This document shows positions 41,292-50,026 of a stretch of DNA of 64,000 bases, in pieces. The DNA is from Skermanella aerolata KACC 11604 (lineage in GTDB: Bacteria; Pseudomonadota; Alphaproteobacteria; Azospirillales; Azospirillaceae). Location of the stretch: the NCBI RefSeq assembly GCF_000936425.1, contig NZ_AVFK01000024.1, positions 1 through 64,000 on the forward strand. Direction: 5' to 3'. Every line of letters starts with the position of its first letter. The stretch's first letter is position 1. Under the pieces are notes generated by a model. That model did no database searches. It worked only from the letters and a program-made list of their open reading frames with translations, and was not told the DNA's origin. The translations under genes were made by a program, and so were the position numbers.

Positions 41292-41792
41292 ATGAGCAAA
41301 GCGGACAAGCTTCCCTACCGGCCCTGCGTCGGGATCATGCTGACGGACGGCCAAGGCCGCGTCTTCGTCGGCCGCAGGCTGGACACGCCGGACGCGTGGC
41401 AGATGCCGCAGGGCGGCATCGACGACGGCGAATCGCCGCGTCAGGCGGCCCTGCGGGAGCTGCTGGAGGAGATCGGCACCAATTCCGCCGAGATCGTCGG
41501 CGAGACGGAGGGCTGGCTGCGCTACGACCTGCCGGCCCACCTGATCGGCAAGGTCTGGAAAGGCAAGTACCGCGGCCAGAAACAGAAATGGGTGCTGGCC
41601 CGCTTCACCGGCACCGACGCCGATATCGACCTCGCAACCGACCACCCGGAGTTCGACGCGTGGCAATGGGTCGAACCCGGCCAGCTCGTCGAACGGATCG
41701 TCCCGTTCAAGCGCGAGATCTACGAAGCGGTGGTCGCGGAGTTTCAGCCGCTGCTCGCTCCGCAGGTCGAGCCGCAGGTCACTCCGAAGTAA
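41292..41792 (+). CDS. rppH: RNA pyrophosphohydrolase (Nudix)
   Basis: 166 aa. [20 protein letters not shown] start, Nudix box from the [20 protein letters not shown] run onward (all glutamates and arginine present), [20 protein letters not shown] and [13 protein letters not shown], the last two typical of RppH rather than other Nudix enzymes. Removes pyrophosphate from 5' mRNA ends, starting decay. Its 3' end overlaps the convergent transglutaminase gene by 14 bases. Confidence 0.95.
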   Translation: MSKADKLPYRPCVGIMLTDGQGRVFVGRRLDTPDAWQMPQGGIDDGESPRQAALRELLEEIGTNSAEIVGETEGWLRYDLPAHLIGKVWKGKYRGQKQKWVLARFTGTDADIDLATDHPEFDAWQWVEPGQLVERIVPFKREIYEAVVAEFQPLLAPQVEPQVTPK

Positions 41793-42657
41793 CCATCACC
41801 TCGACGTCCATGCCCAGGAAGTCCTCGGCGGCGCCGAACCAGTCGCCGCTGAGCGGGACGGCCTGCGCCGGGTCGCGGGTGACGGCGACTCGGATCAAGC
41901 CGGCGCCGCCGACGATCCCGTTGGTCGGATCGAACTCGACCCAGCCGGCGCCGGGGAGGTAGATCTGCACCCAGGCATGGGTGGCGCCGCCGCCAACCCT
42001 GCTTTCCGGATCGCCGTCGACGGCGGGGTCGTAGAGATAGCCGGAAACGAACCGCGCCGCGAAACCCAGCGTGCGGGCGGCCTCCATCATCAGCAGGGCG
42101 AAGTCGCGGCACGACCCGGTGTTCTTCTCCAGCGTCTCGACCGGCGACTGGGTGCCGGCGGCGGTCCTCCCCTTGTACTCGAAGCTGTCCTTGATCGTGC
42201 GGGTCATTGCGACCAGCATTTCCTGGGTCTCGGTCGGCCCGTCGGTACGGATGAACTGCTTGGCCCATTCGTCGACCTTGTGGTCGGGATCGGGAAAATG
42301 ACGCTCTGTCGTCCGGCCCAGGTCCGGGATTTCGTCCGAGGAGTAGGAGAACGGGTATGTCCGCGCATATTCCTCGATCGGAAAATCCGGGTTGGACAGT
42401 CCGAAATGGTCGAGTCGTATCCGGCTTTCGAACCGCAGTTCCGTAGTGGAACGGTCGAACGAGCAGATCGCGATGGAGTTGCCGAAGACATCGTGCATCC
42501 AGCGGATCTTCTTCGCCGGCGGACTGATCACCATGCGGGTATCGAGCAACCGCATGTCGTGGCTGTCCCTTGGCCTGAACATGAGCCTGTGGTCTCCCAG
42601 CCGGACCGGCTTGGCATAGCGGTAGACGGTCACGTGGTTGACCTTGAGGACAGTCAT
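41779..42657 (-). CDS. Transglutaminase-like cysteine peptidase
   Basis: 292 aa from an ATG with AAGGTG ahead. N-terminal beta domain ([32 protein letters not shown]) and transglutaminase core with the triad: Cys in [20 protein letters not shown], His in [20 protein letters not shown] and Asp in [10 protein letters not shown]. Cytoplasmic, no signal. Family members are peptidases or amidases; in some bacteria they accompany alpha-E and circularly permuted ATP-grasp genes, which are absent here. Confidence 0.9.
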   Translation of the reverse strand: MTVLKVNHVTVYRYAKPVRLGDHRLMFRPRDSHDMRLLDTRMVISPPAKKIRWMHDVFGNSIAICSFDRSTTELRFESRIRLDHFGLSNPDFPIEEYARTYPFSYSSDEIPDLGRTTERHFPDPDHKVDEWAKQFIRTDGPTETQEMLVAMTRTIKDSFEYKGRTAAGTQSPVETLEKNTGSCRDFALLMMEAARTLGFAARFVSGYLYDPAVDGDPESRVGGGATHAWVQIYLPGAGWVEFDPTNGIVGGAGLIRVAVTRDPAQAVPLSGDWFGAAEDFLGMDVEVMVTSE

Positions 42658-43000
42658 GATATTCACACCTTGGAACCTGAACCCGAAAGGGCGCGGGCGG
42701 GGCATCAACGCGGGGCCGTGCGCAAAGGTTCCGATGCAATCCTCCCGCATTCGCCGTTTATAGCAAAACCCGATTTTCTCGGCAGACTAGACAAAGCTGG
42801 ATCGGAAAAACTTAGTATAGCAATACGAACAATCAGTAGATCCATATACAGATCAGTATGTATATGTGCGGCAAAATTACTTGTATCTCCAAAATTCTAA
42901 TTAACTAAAGTTATCCACATGAAAATCGTCGCTGCTGTGACTTTTTGATTGGATATCGGCCCGCTTTCATTTTAACTTCGCCGCGAAGACAAGGGACGGA
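42658..43000. other. AT-rich divergent promoter region
   Basis: About 340 bases between the divergent transglutaminase and CHAP genes, with no coding frame and lower GC than the surroundings. It contains one perfect DnaA-box sequence, TTATCCACA (42911-42919), and an imperfect dyad CATATAC-N10-GTATATG near 42843-42866. Neither has supporting neighbours, so I call only a promoter region. Confidence 0.5.
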
Positions 43001-43492
43001 GTGACGACGCGCATGAGCCGGATTGCACGCATGGTTTCAGCGGCTTTATTGCTTCTGTTCGTACTGCCGACACCTGCCGCTTTCGCCAGCTATGTGAATT
43101 GCGTTCAGTACGTCAAACAGGTCAGTTCGATCGCTATTTCAGGCAATGCCTGGATGTGGTGGAACAACGCCAAGGGCCGCTACAACATGGGCCACCGACC
43201 CCAGCGGAGTTCCGTTCTGGTGTTCCAGCGGACCAAGGCGATGCCGGCCGGCCATGTCGCCGTCGTGCGGGATGTCGTCGACCGCCGGACCATTCGGATC
43301 GAACATGCCAACTGGGCTCCCCGCGACGGCATGAAAGGGCGCATATCGACCGATCTGGTCGAGGACATCTCCGCGAACAACGATTGGACCTCCGTCCGCG
43401 TCATGCACAGGCCGAGCATGAGCTTCGGGAAGCCTTACGCGACCAACGGCTTCATCCATCCCCGATCGCCTTCTCCCGTTCTGGAACCCTGA
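43001..43492 (+). CDS. Secreted CHAP-domain amidase/peptidase
   Basis: 163 aa from a GTG preceded at good spacing by AAGGGA; an ATG four codons later is the other option. Signal peptide (about 5-30, ending AAFA). CHAP domain: catalytic cysteine in SYVNCVQYVKQ, WMWWNNAKGRY, SVLVFQRTKAMPAGHVAVVRDV with the histidine, and IEHANW. CHAP enzymes cut peptidoglycan; monocistronic, so probably a wall-remodelling enzyme. Confidence 0.88.
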   Translation: MTTRMSRIARMVSAALLLLFVLPTPAAFASYVNCVQYVKQVSSIAISGNAWMWWNNAKGRYNMGHRPQRSSVLVFQRTKAMPAGHVAVVRDVVDRRTIRIEHANWAPRDGMKGRISTDLVEDISANNDWTSVRVMHRPSMSFGKPYATNGFIHPRSPSPVLEP

Positions 43493-43778
43493 TCCGGCTT
43501 CTCGACGTCCGAACCGGCTCCGCCGTCTATGTCACCGGCACCCGCATCGGCCGAAGTCGGAATAAGCAGCAGATGAACCGGGCACTCCGAGAGTGAGTCG
43601 CCCGGCAGATCCGTTTACGTGCTTCGTCAACTATCCTGATGGCGATCTACCTGTGTCATTTTTAGGGATATTGCTTCCGCATAGAACTTTCCGGATTGCC
43701 ATACGGACGTGTGCATAGTACCAAAGGAATATCGATGTTGCCGTATGTATAGTCGTCAACGAGGCGGTGGTGGTACCA

Positions 43779-44147
43779 ATGCATGAAGCTAATTTGAATA
43801 CGGCATTGATATGCCGCAATGTTACGGTGTCAGGACGCCGGACAAGCATCCGAATGGAACAGGTCATGTGGACTTCCTTGACGGACATCTGCCGTCGCGA
43901 AGACCATACGATCAATGAGATCATTACGATCATTGACGAAAAGCGGGCGGACACCAACCTGACCGCAGCCATCCGCGTGTTCATCATCTGCTACTATCGC
44001 GACGCAGCGCAGAACAACGTCGCCAAATGCGGTTTTGCCGAGGAGTCGGATTTCGACGCATTGGCCGAGCCGAGGGCCCTGGAGACGATCGAACCCAGTT
44101 CCCTGATGAGCGCCGCTCTGGACACCGTCGGTGCCCTCAAGCAATAG
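43779..44147 (+). CDS. Ribbon-helix-helix domain protein
   Basis: 122 aa from the ATG; a GTG four codons before it is possible. Residues about 14-75 (CRNVTVSGRRTSIRMEQVMW, ICRREDHTINEIITIIDEK, LTAAIRVFIICYYRDA) match the RHH_4 family, a stand-alone ribbon-helix-helix regulator common in alphaproteobacteria, with a beta strand that would lie in the DNA groove. C-terminal 40 residues are less ordered. Targets unknown. Confidence 0.82.
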   Translation: MHEANLNTALICRNVTVSGRRTSIRMEQVMWTSLTDICRREDHTINEIITIIDEKRADTNLTAAIRVFIICYYRDAAQNNVAKCGFAEESDFDALAEPRALETIEPSSLMSAALDTVGALKQ

Positions 44148-44156
44148 CCGCTGAAA

Positions 44157-44175
44157 GGTTGCCGTTCCGGCAACC
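44157..44175. terminator. Hairpin between convergent genes
   Basis: GGTTGCCG-TTC-CGGCAACC, eight base pairs with a three-base loop, nine bases after the ribbon-helix-helix gene stop. No T run follows on either strand, so it is a possible but not certain terminator. Confidence 0.4.
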
Positions 44176-44226
44176 GCCTCGGGGCCGGCAGGTCATGCAA
44201 GTGGAGGCATGACCGGCTGGCCGTGA

Positions 44227-44270
44227 CTTACCGGCATCCCTCACTTACCGGCGCCCCTCACTTACCAGCG
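44227..44270. repeat. 17-bp short tandem repeat at a gene 3' end
   Basis: Two 17-base units (CTTACCGGCATCCCTCA, CTTACCGGCGCCCCTCA) run directly into a third, diverged copy beginning CTTACC that holds the TAA stop of the minus-strand HAD gene. Each unit carries a TAA in the minus strand, so the copies look like duplicated gene ends. Confidence 0.6.
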
Positions 44271-45155
44271 GAAGTGGGGGATCGCCGCGACTGGGATATG
44301 GCCGCTGGCTGCCGCTGCCGCTGCGAGCTTCCGGGGGTCCGGATGCTCGCCCCAAGCCGTCGCCAGTTCTTCCAGGTGGATGCCGCTGGTGACCAGCACA
44401 GCGTCGATTCCGGCGGCATTTGCCCCCGCGACATCGGTACGGAAACTGTCGCCGACGGCGACGATCCGCTGCCGGTCATGGATGTCGAGCAGGTCGAAGC
44501 AGCGCCGGTAGACCGGGGCATGCGGCTTGCCATGGTAACGGACAGATCCGCCCAATTCCTCGTAGCGCTGCGCCAGCATTCCGGCGCAGATCGCCATCTT
44601 CGTGCCGACGACCACGACCAGATCTGGATTGGCGCAGACCATCGGCAGCGACCGGGCGGCGCAGGCCTTCAGGACCGGATCGTAGTCGGCGATCGTCTCG
44701 TCGAAATCGTCGATCCCGGTGTTCACCACGAAGGTCGCATCGGCGGGGTCTTCGACCATCTCCAGCCCGATATCCTCGAACACGTCCTTGTCGCGCGGCG
44801 GCCCGATATGCAGGCATCGCTTGCCCAGTGCCGCATGCCAACCGTCCGGCGGATCGATCAGAGCCTCGTGGGTGGCCTCGCCCGACGTCATCAAGTGATC
44901 GTAGTGATCCGGCGTGATGCCCATGCCGGAAAGCTTTTCCGTGACCGAGGCGCAGCGGCGCGGCGCATTGGACAGCAGGCAAACGCGCTTGCCGGCGGCC
45001 CGGAGCCGATCCAGGCAGTCAATGACACCCGGATACGGCTCGACACCGTTATGCAGAACGCCCCACAAGTCGAGGATGTAGCCGTCGTAGCGATCCGCCA
45101 GCCCGGAAATGCCGTTGAATACCGGAAGCGTTTTAGGAGTGTCCTGCGAAGTCAT
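44262..45155 (-). CDS. HAD-type phosphatase, TIGR01459 family (NagD-like)
   Basis: 297 aa. HAD IIA: YDGYILDLWGVLHNGVEPYPG (motif I, D-x-W type), LSNAPRRCASV (motif II), HYHGK-like YHGKPHAPVYRRC and VAVGDSFRTDVAGANAAG. The alphaproteobacterial TIGR01459 group keeps this layout and has no proven substrate. GGAG lies well upstream of the ATG. A further upstream extension lacks coding character. Confidence 0.9.
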   Translation of the reverse strand: MTSQDTPKTLPVFNGISGLADRYDGYILDLWGVLHNGVEPYPGVIDCLDRLRAAGKRVCLLSNAPRRCASVTEKLSGMGITPDHYDHLMTSGEATHEALIDPPDGWHAALGKRCLHIGPPRDKDVFEDIGLEMVEDPADATFVVNTGIDDFDETIADYDPVLKACAARSLPMVCANPDLVVVVGTKMAICAGMLAQRYEELGGSVRYHGKPHAPVYRRCFDLLDIHDRQRIVAVGDSFRTDVAGANAAGIDAVLVTSGIHLEELATAWGEHPDPRKLAAAAAASGHIPVAAIPHFRW

Positions 45156-45186
45156 GTCGTCCCTTGATCTGGGGAAAAGCTTGGGC

Positions 45187-46260
45187 TCATCCCTGGCGGT
45201 GGTCGGCCCCCACGGCATCCCGCAAGCAGGTAAAACCATCGGCGCGCAGCAGTGTTGCGAGATCGCGCCTGATCTCCTCGACCAAGCGCGGACCATGGTA
45301 GACCAGCGCCGTATAGAGCTGGACCAGCGATGCACCGGCGCGGACCTTGTCATAGGCGTCCCGCCCGGACGAGATTCCGCCGCAGCCGATCAGCGGTATC
45401 CTGCCGCCGGTCAGGCGGTACATGTCCTTCAGCACGGCAGTCGATGCGGTCCGGACGGGAATGCCGCTGAGCCCCCCGGCTTGGCCGGCAACGGCTGCCG
45501 GCAGTTCGGGCGGGCGGGCAAGGGTCGTATTGGATACGATCAGCCCGTCGATGCCGCTGGACAGGGCCACCTCGGCGATGTCGCGCTTGTCTTCCTCGGT
45601 CAGGTCGGGCGCTATCTTGAGCAGCAGCGGCGGCGCCTTGGCCGGTGCCGGAACCGCCTCCTCCCGCGCGTCCAGCGACCTGCCGAGCAGTTCGGCCAAA
45701 GGCTCCCGCCCCTGAAGGGTGCGCAAGCCCGGCGTATTGGGAGAGGAGACGTTGATCACCAGATACGACGCCAGGGGAGCCAGCCGGCGGATGCCGATGA
45801 CGTAGTCGGCGGCGGCATCCGCCGTTTCCTTGTTCTTGCCGACATTGGCGCCGACCAGTCCCGGCCGTCCGCGCCGAGCCTCCAGCCGTCCGGCGATGGC
45901 ATCCAGTCCGTCGTTGTTGAAACCGTAGCGGTTGATCAGCGCTCCCGCTTCCGGCACGCGGAAGACGCGCGGACGCGGATTGCCGGCCTGCGGACGCGGC
46001 GTCACGCTGCCGATCTCGACAAAGCCGAAGCCCTGCGCCAGCATGGCGTCGGCCACTTCCGCGTTCTTGTCGAACCCGGCGGCCAGACCGACCGGGTTGG
46101 CGAAGTCCAGCCCCCAGAGCGTGGATCGCAGGATCGGGTCGTCGGGCATCCGGGAACGCGGCGCCAAGCCGCTCTTCAATGCCGCAACGGTGACGCCATG
46201 GGCGGTTTCCGGGTCCAGCCGGCGCAGCAGCGGGCCCGCGATCGGGTAAAGGTCGATCAA
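45187..46260 (-). CDS. pyrD: Dihydroorotate dehydrogenase (quinone), class 2
   Basis: 357 aa. Begins at a TTG that shares two bases with the TGA of the upstream DUF952 gene (the sequence there is TTGA); no better start lies before the conserved LIDLYPIAGPLLRRLDPETA. Motifs: NPVGLAAGFDKNAEV, GSVTPRPQAGNPRPRVFR, NRYGFNNDG, VINVSSPNTPGLR, LKIAPDLTEED, SNTTLARP, GCGGISSGRDAYDK and LVQLYTALVY. Membrane-associated FMN enzyme of pyrimidine synthesis. Confidence 0.95.
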   Translation of the reverse strand: MIDLYPIAGPLLRRLDPETAHGVTVAALKSGLAPRSRMPDDPILRSTLWGLDFANPVGLAAGFDKNAEVADAMLAQGFGFVEIGSVTPRPQAGNPRPRVFRVPEAGALINRYGFNNDGLDAIAGRLEARRGRPGLVGANVGKNKETADAAADYVIGIRRLAPLASYLVINVSSPNTPGLRTLQGREPLAELLGRSLDAREEAVPAPAKAPPLLLKIAPDLTEEDKRDIAEVALSSGIDGLIVSNTTLARPPELPAAVAGQAGGLSGIPVRTASTAVLKDMYRLTGGRIPLIGCGGISSGRDAYDKVRAGASLVQLYTALVYHGPRLVEEIRRDLATLLRADGFTCLRDAVGADHRQG

Positions 46261-46622
46261 TCGGGACGGCCTTGGATTGATGGGGGGAAGACGTGCCTGC
46301 CGTCGGGGCCGAGCGGCAGCGGGTCCACCGCCGTCACCGCGCCGACGGCAAGCGGTCCGTAAAGATGGGGGAAAAGCTCGCCGCCGCGCGACGGCTCCCA
46401 CTTCAGGGCAGCGCCGAGCCGGGCCGCGTCGACGCTCAGCAGCACGAGGCCGGTCTGGCCGGCACGATGCTTCGCGGCGCTTTCGACGATCTGGGACGCT
46501 GTCGAGAAATGGATGAAGCCGTCGGCGGCATCCTGTGAGGAGCCGGGATAGCTGCCGGAAAGCCGGGCTGCCGCCCACTCCTCCTCCCGGCACATATGAT
46601 GGATGACGGTGTCGCTGATCAT
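46257..46622 (-). CDS. DUF952 protein
   Basis: 121 aa. DUF952 features (PF06108): VIHHMCREEEWAAARLSGSY, DGFIHFSTASQIVESAAKH, LLSVDAARLGAALKWEPSRG and FPHLYGPLAVGAVTAVDPLP. The conserved histidines and E-P-S-R-G-G suggest an ADP-ribose-related enzyme fold, but the function is not established. Translationally coupled to pyrD by the four-base TTGA overlap. Confidence 0.9.
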   Translation of the reverse strand: MISDTVIHHMCREEEWAAARLSGSYPGSSQDAADGFIHFSTASQIVESAAKHRAGQTGLVLLSVDAARLGAALKWEPSRGGELFPHLYGPLAVGAVTAVDPLPLGPDGRHVFPPSIQGRPD

Positions 46623-46968
46623 GGCCGGGACACTAGCCGAAACCGCTCCCGCATTAAAGGCCGCGACAGCTTGATGAAGCACCTGCGGCCATTCGTTACG
46701 CGAAGGGCGTCCCAAATTCGTTGCGAAGGCAATTTTTCGCAGAATGCGAGAAGCAACGTGCCGAGCCATCGGCAATTTGCAAATCGATGCGAGACGCTAA
46801 TTTAGCGGCGGCATCTTCTTATATGACATACGATCTAAACCAAAAGGCTGAATGTCTCAATAAGTGGCTGATCGGCAGGGCTTTTTCCAGTCGCAGCCTC
46901 GGTAACTAAATTTCCCCGAAAGTTGGCATTGATCTTGCCTATTGGATATCAAACCAACGGAGGACACT
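46623..46968. other. Intergenic stretch, no gene supported
   Basis: About 345 bases between the DUF952 gene and a small plus-strand gene. A 62-codon frame (46721-46909, plus) is open but lacks a ribosome site and family likeness. It probably contains the promoters of the two divergent units. Confidence 0.45.
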
Positions 46969-47187
46969 ATGGATTCAGTACTGAGGTTACCGGTCGAAGA
47001 TAAGCGCCCCACGAGCAACGCCATGGACTATGCGCTGACGGTAGTGGAGACGATGGGCGAACAGGGACTGACTACGGTTCCGATCAAGCCGACGACTGCG
47101 ATGCTGACCGCCGGCGCGCGCTCCGGCCATGTCAGCGTCGAGACTGCCTGGAAGATCTACCAGGCGATGATCAACGAGGAGAACTGA
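46969..47187 (+). CDS. Small conserved-looking hypothetical protein
   Basis: 72 aa. An excellent GGAGG lies seven bases before the ATG. Sequence: helix (NAMDYALTVVETMGEQGLTT), then IKPTTAMLTAGARSGHVSVE and TAWKIYQAMI. No family recognised, but the PTTAMLTAGA...A..IYQAMI layout resembles short phage-encoded proteins of alphaproteobacteria. Stands just outside the phage operon and is followed by a strong terminator. Confidence 0.65.
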   Translation: MDSVLRLPVEDKRPTSNAMDYALTVVETMGEQGLTTVPIKPTTAMLTAGARSGHVSVETAWKIYQAMINEEN

Positions 47188-47240
47188 GCGGCCGATGCCG
47201 GGCACGCCGGCTACTCGCTCCGCAAGACATGCAGAATGTA

Positions 47241-47283
47241 TTTCCCGCCCCCGGCGGCGTGACGGCCGGGGACGGGAAATTTT
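47241..47283. terminator. Bidirectional-type terminator at the phage operon end
   Basis: TTTCCCG...CCCCGGC pairs with GCCGGGG...CGGGAAA around eight unpaired bases, followed by TTTTCTC on the plus strand. It separates the plus-strand small gene from the convergent end of the phage lysis genes. Confidence 0.8.
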
Positions 47284-47315
47284 CTCAACTTCTATTTATA
47301 GTCCGGTTTTACTTG

Positions 47316-47579
47316 TCAGCGCTCCGGTCTGCGAGCCGACGTACGCTTGTCCCCAGAGCGCCTGTAGACATAGATGCCGAGCACGCTGAGCCCGACCGAC
47401 CAGATCGTACCGAGCGATGCCATCGCCGTGATGATCAGGTTGGCCTGGACCGGATCGGCCACGATGACCCAGGCGATAGCCCCCATCTGAGCCAGCCATG
47501 TCAGCGCCATGACATAGCCGAAGGTCGGCCTCATCCGGCTGACATAGGCATCTTCGGACGTTCTCTCCGGCGCGGTCAT
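47316..47579 (-). CDS. Phage holin, three-TM type
   Basis: 87 aa. Two clear membrane helices (about 20-42 and 48-70) plus a weaker hydrophobic N-terminal part, and a basic tail (YRRSGDKRTSARRPER). Matches the 'holin of 3TMs' style of proteins next to endolysins. Its start overlaps the end of the endolysin gene by four bases. Expected to open the inner membrane at lysis. Confidence 0.75.
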   Translation of the reverse strand: MTAPERTSEDAYVSRMRPTFGYVMALTWLAQMGAIAWVIVADPVQANLIITAMASLGTIWSVGLSVLGIYVYRRSGDKRTSARRPER

Positions 47580-48103
47580 GACGGCACCCTCGGCCCGCCG
47601 CCCTTATCCTTGCCGCCTTCATCGTCGGGGAGCCCCTTGTCGGGGAGACCCTTGTAGAACAGCCGGCTTCCGATCTCCGCCGCCATCTCCCGTCCTGTCG
47701 TCCAGTCCGGCAGGGTCGAGCGGTCATGATAATGCGTGGCGCCTCCCGTCAAGTCCTCCAGCAGGCCCGCCACGGCCCGGCGTGCGATGCGCAGGCAGGT
47801 GGTGAACAGCAGTTCCGCCGCCGAACCGGCACCGGCCTTCAGATCGGCGATCCGCGCCAGATCGGGATTGTCGGGGCTCCAGCAGGCAAAGCTCCGGCAG
47901 GCATCGTCGATCGCCCCCTCGGTCAGCGTTGCGGCCCGGTTCATCACGACGGCGGCCACGGCTTCGATCCCGCGCAGGGACTCTCCCGCCGCTTCGCTCC
48001 ACAGAGTCCGGGCGAACAGCTCGATGTCGGCACCCGGTCCGGCAGGTCCGGCACCGCCCGTAGCCTCGGCATCGGGCTGAGGCGTCAGCCTGCGCCCGCT
48101 CAT
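47576..48103 (-). CDS. Phage endolysin, SleB-like cell wall hydrolase
   Basis: 175 aa. Hydrolase_2/SleB-type core (about 25-150): FARTLWSEAAGESLRGIEAV with the catalytic glutamate, VVMNRAATL, CRSFACWSPDNPDL, then GGATHYHDRSTLPDW. No signal peptide, so it would depend on the adjacent holin. ATG overlaps the previous gene's stop region by four bases. Confidence 0.85.
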   Translation of the reverse strand: MSGRRLTPQPDAEATGGAGPAGPGADIELFARTLWSEAAGESLRGIEAVAAVVMNRAATLTEGAIDDACRSFACWSPDNPDLARIADLKAGAGSAAELLFTTCLRIARRAVAGLLEDLTGGATHYHDRSTLPDWTTGREMAAEIGSRLFYKGLPDKGLPDDEGGKDKGGGPRVPS

Positions 48104-48423
48104 CGCCGGTCCCCCATCCGCTCGGACTGGATCAGGGCGGCGCCGTCCAGCTTGGCGTCGATCCGAAGCAGATGATCGGTCAGCCGGCGCTCGATATCCT
48201 TGAGGTAGCCGACGGACACATAGGTCTTGGCGACTTCCAGCTTGTAGGCCGACAGGCTTTCCCGCATCTGGGTCAGCGCCGTCTCGGACAGGTGGTGCAG
48301 GCGGTCCAGCGCCTCCTCCGATTCCTGGCGGACATGCCAGATCAGCCAGAACAGGGCGGCCAGCATCGGCAGTTCGACAACGGTGATCCACCAGGAAAGA
48401 TTGATCCCGGAAGCGTCAGACAT
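48100..48423 (-). CDS. Phage membrane-anchored coiled-coil protein
   Basis: 107 aa. One membrane helix near the N-terminus (about 9-30, WWITVVELPMLAALFWLIWH), then a helical stretch with heptad-like spacing (EEALDRLHHLSETALTQMRE). This anchor-plus-coil layout and its place in the lysis block suggest a spanin- or Rz-like lysis accessory protein; no sequence signature proves it. Preceded by a terminator that separates it from TerL. Confidence 0.6.
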   Translation of the reverse strand: MSDASGINLSWWITVVELPMLAALFWLIWHVRQESEEALDRLHHLSETALTQMRESLSAYKLEVAKTYVSVGYLKDIERRLTDHLLRIDAKLDGAALIQSERMGDRR

Positions 48424-48447
48424 TGGTTTTCTCCTAGAATAAATGGC

Positions 48448-48479
48448 AAAGAAAAAGCCGCCCCGGATACTGGGACGGC
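48448..48479 (-). terminator. Rho-independent terminator between TerL and lysis genes
   Basis: On the minus strand GCCGTCCC pairs with GGGGCGGC and is followed by TTTTTCTTT. It lies 30 bases after the terminase stop, so part of the late transcripts should end before the lysis cassette. Confidence 0.8.
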
Positions 48480-48508
48480 CTTCGAAACGATCGATGTCGT
48501 AAGGTGGT

Positions 48509-50023
48509 CTAAACAGCGAAGTCGGTGACTGCCCGCGCTGCCTGCGCGCCGCGCCAGTCGGTGTGCCGCACCGCTCGCGGCCATGAGCCGAAGCGGACCG
48601 GTTCGGCGCTCAGGCACCCTGCCACGGCGTCGAGGCCGTCGTCGTGGCCCTTGTGCCGGCCCTCCGGCCGCCATTCCCGCATTTCGCGGACGAAGGGGGT
48701 GTCCCAAACGCTGCGATGGGCGTGCAGCGCGCCGGCGGCCAGCACGGCGTCGAAGGCTTCCATGATGCGCCGGTCCTTGGGTACGGTCGAATGCGCCTCC
48801 AGCACCGTCGCGGATACGCCGGTCCGGGCAAGCTCGCGGCGCAGCAGTGCCGGCAGGAAGCGGCCAAGACCATTCACTTCCAGGGTCACCGCCGGCAGGT
48901 GGAAGTCCCGCAGGAACTCGGCCACCTGGCGGCATTGCTGCGACGCCTCGTCCTCGTCCTCTCCCTGGATCGCCGACAGGTAGCGCAGCCGGTGCAGCCA
49001 GTAGCCGCCCTCCCCGTCGGAGAACAGGGCGGCCACGACGCTACCGTCGCCGGTCTTGCCCTCTGACGCCAGCCCCTGTCGGGCATTGACGCCGTAGGCC
49101 GGGTCCCACCAGCAGGTCGCGGACACCATCCGCCGGCCCCCCAGCGTCAGCACCGGCATGCCGCGCGCCTCGCGGTATTCCAACTCCTGCTCGTAGGGGC
49201 GCAGGCGGTCGGGGTCGAGCCTGCCGTCGGCGATGCTGACCGGCCGCAGCATCATCTGGCTGTTGAACTTGTTCGGCCCCGTCGCCCGCCTGATCCGCTC
49301 GATGGCGTCCAGCGGGAAACGCTCGCCCCAGGCGCTCCGCCCCTGATCGTCCAGGATCGGCTTGACCAGACGCTGGAACCCGGAGAGGAAGGGAGCGCTC
49401 TCGCCGACCTCGCGGCGCGCCTCGTCGGCATAGATGGTGTAGTAGGTGTGCGGCGTCCCGACGTAGAGCTGCATGCCGCTGGGCACGATGATGTAGTCGA
49501 TCTCGCTCAGCCGTGCCCGAAGGTCCTCCCGTTTCGGCGCAGTATCGCAGGTCCTCGGCACTTCCACGTCGTCGCAGATCACGACGTCGGCGCGGCTGCC
49601 GGTCAGATTGGCCCCCATCCCGCGCGCCAGCATGCTGGGATCGCGCAGTTCCATCTGCCGGTTGACGGTGAACTGCTCGGCAGCCCACTGGTCGGCGCGG
49701 TCGGGCTTCAGGCCCTGGGTTTCCGGGTGGCGCTCGATGATCCGCTTGACGGTGCGGACCATCTTCTTCGCCAATGCCAGATCGGCCGACAGCACCATGA
49801 TCCGGAGCGAGGGGTTGGTCTTCAGCAGCCAGGCGGCGAACAGCCCGACCACGGTCGATTTGCCGCTGTTCCGGAAGGCCATCAGCAGGAGCCGCCGGTC
49901 CCGGCCAAGCCAGCCGGCGGACAGCCAGTCGGCGATTTCCAGATGGTGAACGGGGTCCTTCAGGTCCTGCACGGTGTTCCAGAGAACGAGGAAGTTTCTG
50001 AAGCTTCCGAATTCGCCTTCCAC
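48509..50023 (-). CDS. terL: Phage terminase large subunit
   Basis: 504 aa. ATPase half: Walker A-like FRNSGKSTVVGLFAAW, Walker B RADVVICDDVE. Nuclease half: WWDPAYGVN, DGSVVAALFSD, EVNGLGRFLPALLRREL and GHDDGLDAVAGCL (metal-binding acidic residues present). Closest in style to T7 gp19-type motors. Packages DNA into the procapsid through the portal. Follows the putative small subunit by four bases. Confidence 0.93.
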   Translation of the reverse strand: MEGEFGSFRNFLVLWNTVQDLKDPVHHLEIADWLSAGWLGRDRRLLLMAFRNSGKSTVVGLFAAWLLKTNPSLRIMVLSADLALAKKMVRTVKRIIERHPETQGLKPDRADQWAAEQFTVNRQMELRDPSMLARGMGANLTGSRADVVICDDVEVPRTCDTAPKREDLRARLSEIDYIIVPSGMQLYVGTPHTYYTIYADEARREVGESAPFLSGFQRLVKPILDDQGRSAWGERFPLDAIERIRRATGPNKFNSQMMLRPVSIADGRLDPDRLRPYEQELEYREARGMPVLTLGGRRMVSATCWWDPAYGVNARQGLASEGKTGDGSVVAALFSDGEGGYWLHRLRYLSAIQGEDEDEASQQCRQVAEFLRDFHLPAVTLEVNGLGRFLPALLRRELARTGVSATVLEAHSTVPKDRRIMEAFDAVLAAGALHAHRSVWDTPFVREMREWRPEGRHKGHDDGLDAVAGCLSAEPVRFGSWPRAVRHTDWRGAQAARAVTDFAV

Positions 50024-50026
50024 CTC

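Noticed and set aside
42911..42919. Perfect DnaA box TTATCCACA
   Set aside because: A single box with no cluster, AT-rich unwinding element or replication gene next to it; chance or a regulatory site is more likely than an origin.
46721..46909. 62-codon plus-strand frame
   Set aside because: No ribosome-binding site, no family and composition not clearly coding.
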